Source: a virus
IMG/VR virus record: IMGVR_UViG_3300033894_000071
Span: 1 to 20,410 of that record
DNA: 20,410 bases
Strand: one strand, 5' to 3'
The position numbers and the translations under genes are program-made. The notes beneath the pieces are model-generated. The model saw nothing but the letters and a program-made list of their open reading frames with translations, was not told where the DNA came from and searched no databases. Below are positions 19,832 through 20,410 of the stretch, one piece after another. Every line of letters begins with the position of its first letter. The stretch's first letter is position 1.

Positions 19832-20410
19832 ATGATAGTAGAACTTGAACTCAAAGACTTAGTAGTGCCGCAAGGTCTATTGCCCCGTGTCCTAACTGGC
19901 ACGGTGGAAGAGAAAGTGGAAGAGTATAAGGAAATGCTGGAGCAAGGGGTGGAATTTGACCCCATAACCGTCTGGAAACGCCCAGACGGACAATACTGGA
20001 TAGTGGATGGCGTGCACAGAACAGAAGCACACAAAAGGGCAGGAAGAACCACAATAAAGGTAAAGATCGTAGAACTGAAGGATGAGCTGGAATATCGGAT
20101 TGAGGCAATCAAGGCGAACCTGAAGCACGGATTACCATTACAGAAAGAAGAGAAAATCCTTTTAGCACAGACCTTATACAAGCTTGGCGTTCAGACTGCA
20201 GAACTTAAAAAGCTGTTTGGGGTGGCGGAGAGGACGCTGTATTACTGGCTGGAGCCAGTGAAAGAAAAGGAAAAGGAGGAGCTGAAGAAAAAGGCTTTGG
20301 AAATGAAGAGGCAAGGCTTATCCACAAGAGAAATAGCAGAAAGGCTTGGAGTAGATCAGTCCACAATAGTGAGGTGGTGCGGTGAAGAAAGTGATGCAAA
20401 ATTGCAATAA
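19832..20410 (+). CDS. ParB-like protein with two helix-turn-helix motifs (192 aa)
   Basis: Residues 1-95 are a ParB/Srx-type domain: ITVWKRPDGQYWIVDGVHRTEAHKRAGRTTIKVKIVE contains the DG-HR motif (Asp59, Gly60, His62, Arg63) of ParB nuclease/CTPase-type proteins. IEAIKANLKHGLPLQKEEK continues the family pattern. HTH-like segments follow at about 119-140 (VQTAELKKLFGVAERTLYYWL) and 163-184 (LSTREIAERLGVDQSTIVRWCG, resolvase/MerR-like look). Such proteins occur in early regions of transposable (Mu/B3-like) and other phages. The SD is CATAAAGGAGGTGTAAGGC. The gene ends with a 12-mer copy (20395-20406) just before its TAA. It may bind DNA sites; which ones is unknown. The family call is good, the role uncertain. 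Confidence 0.88.
   Translation: MIVELELKDLVVPQGLLPRVLTGTVEEKVEEYKEMLEQGVEFDPITVWKRPDGQYWIVDGVHRTEAHKRAGRTTIKVKIVELKDELEYRIEAIKANLKHGLPLQKEEKILLAQTLYKLGVQTAELKKLFGVAERTLYYWLEPVKEKEKEELKKKALEMKRQGLSTREIAERLGVDQSTIVRWCGEESDAKLQ
20395..20406 (+). repeat. Dispersed 12-mer, copy 7
   Basis: Exact copy on the plus strand at the very end of the ParB-like gene (DAKLQ-stop). Confidence 0.85.

Noticed and set aside
19657-19848. Open frame of about 61-63 codons on the plus strand between the early operon and the ParB-like gene
   Set aside because: It runs through two terminator hairpins, lacks an SD and overlaps the SD and start of the ParB-like gene.

Overview
This window is a contiguous, densely coding piece of a tailed-virus (prophage or phage) genome. 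It has a contractile-tail (myovirus) baseplate, a Mu-like packaging and head module, and a lambda-type immunity region. The lysis cassette carries an inner/outer-membrane spanin pair, so the host should be a diderm (Gram-negative-type) bacterium. The proteins are rich in K, E and R, the base composition is moderate, overlaps are tight and Shine-Dalgarno (SD) sequences are strong (AAAGGAGGTG). This would fit a thermophile such as an Aquificota member, but that host guess is inference only. I see no tRNA, rRNA, CRISPR array, IS element, integrase or transposase.

Layout. From 1 to 17427 everything reads leftward in four blocks. (i) 17427-17065 is a lone DUF2513-type regulator. (ii) 17010-14860 is gpU - gpX - gpD - gpV (tail terminator, LysM tail protein, hub, spike). 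(iii) 14809-8686 is a membrane coiled-coil protein, a winged-helix protein, the small terminase, large terminase and portal, a Mu-F-like head protein fused to a zinc-peptidase domain, and one unknown. (iv) 8624-1 is gpW/gp25 - gpJ - gpI (baseplate), a very aromatic 719-aa tail protein, three small proteins (one of 48 aa that is easily missed), a repeat-bearing tail fibre with an F5/8C-like domain, a 65-aa protein, inner and outer spanins, holin, an SLT endolysin and an unknown 190-aa protein. A S24 (CI/LexA-like) repressor reads leftward at 18160-17483. It faces a rightward early operon (18218-19660) driven by a near-consensus promoter. Tandem hairpins follow, then a ParB-like protein with two helix-turn-helix motifs (19832-20410).

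Main new observation. The 15-mer TGCAATCTTTGCTTG (minus strand) occurs exactly four times. Each copy lies 32-35 nt upstream of the first ATG of one of the four leftward late blocks, and these first genes lack an SD while most genes inside the blocks have one. I read this as a phage-specific late promoter or activator box that produces leaderless or near-leaderless mRNAs. The early rightward promoter has the same character: TTGACA-16-TATAAT with the ATG 8 nt after the -10, so its first mRNA should also be leaderless.

A second, different signal is the 12-mer TGCAAAATTGCA. It is present seven times exactly and twice with one mismatch, always inside genes and in different reading frames, so it appears to be kept at DNA level. 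The major capsid, scaffold/protease, tail sheath, tail tube and tape measure are absent from where a Mu or P2 map would put them, so they must lie outside the window or be highly diverged.
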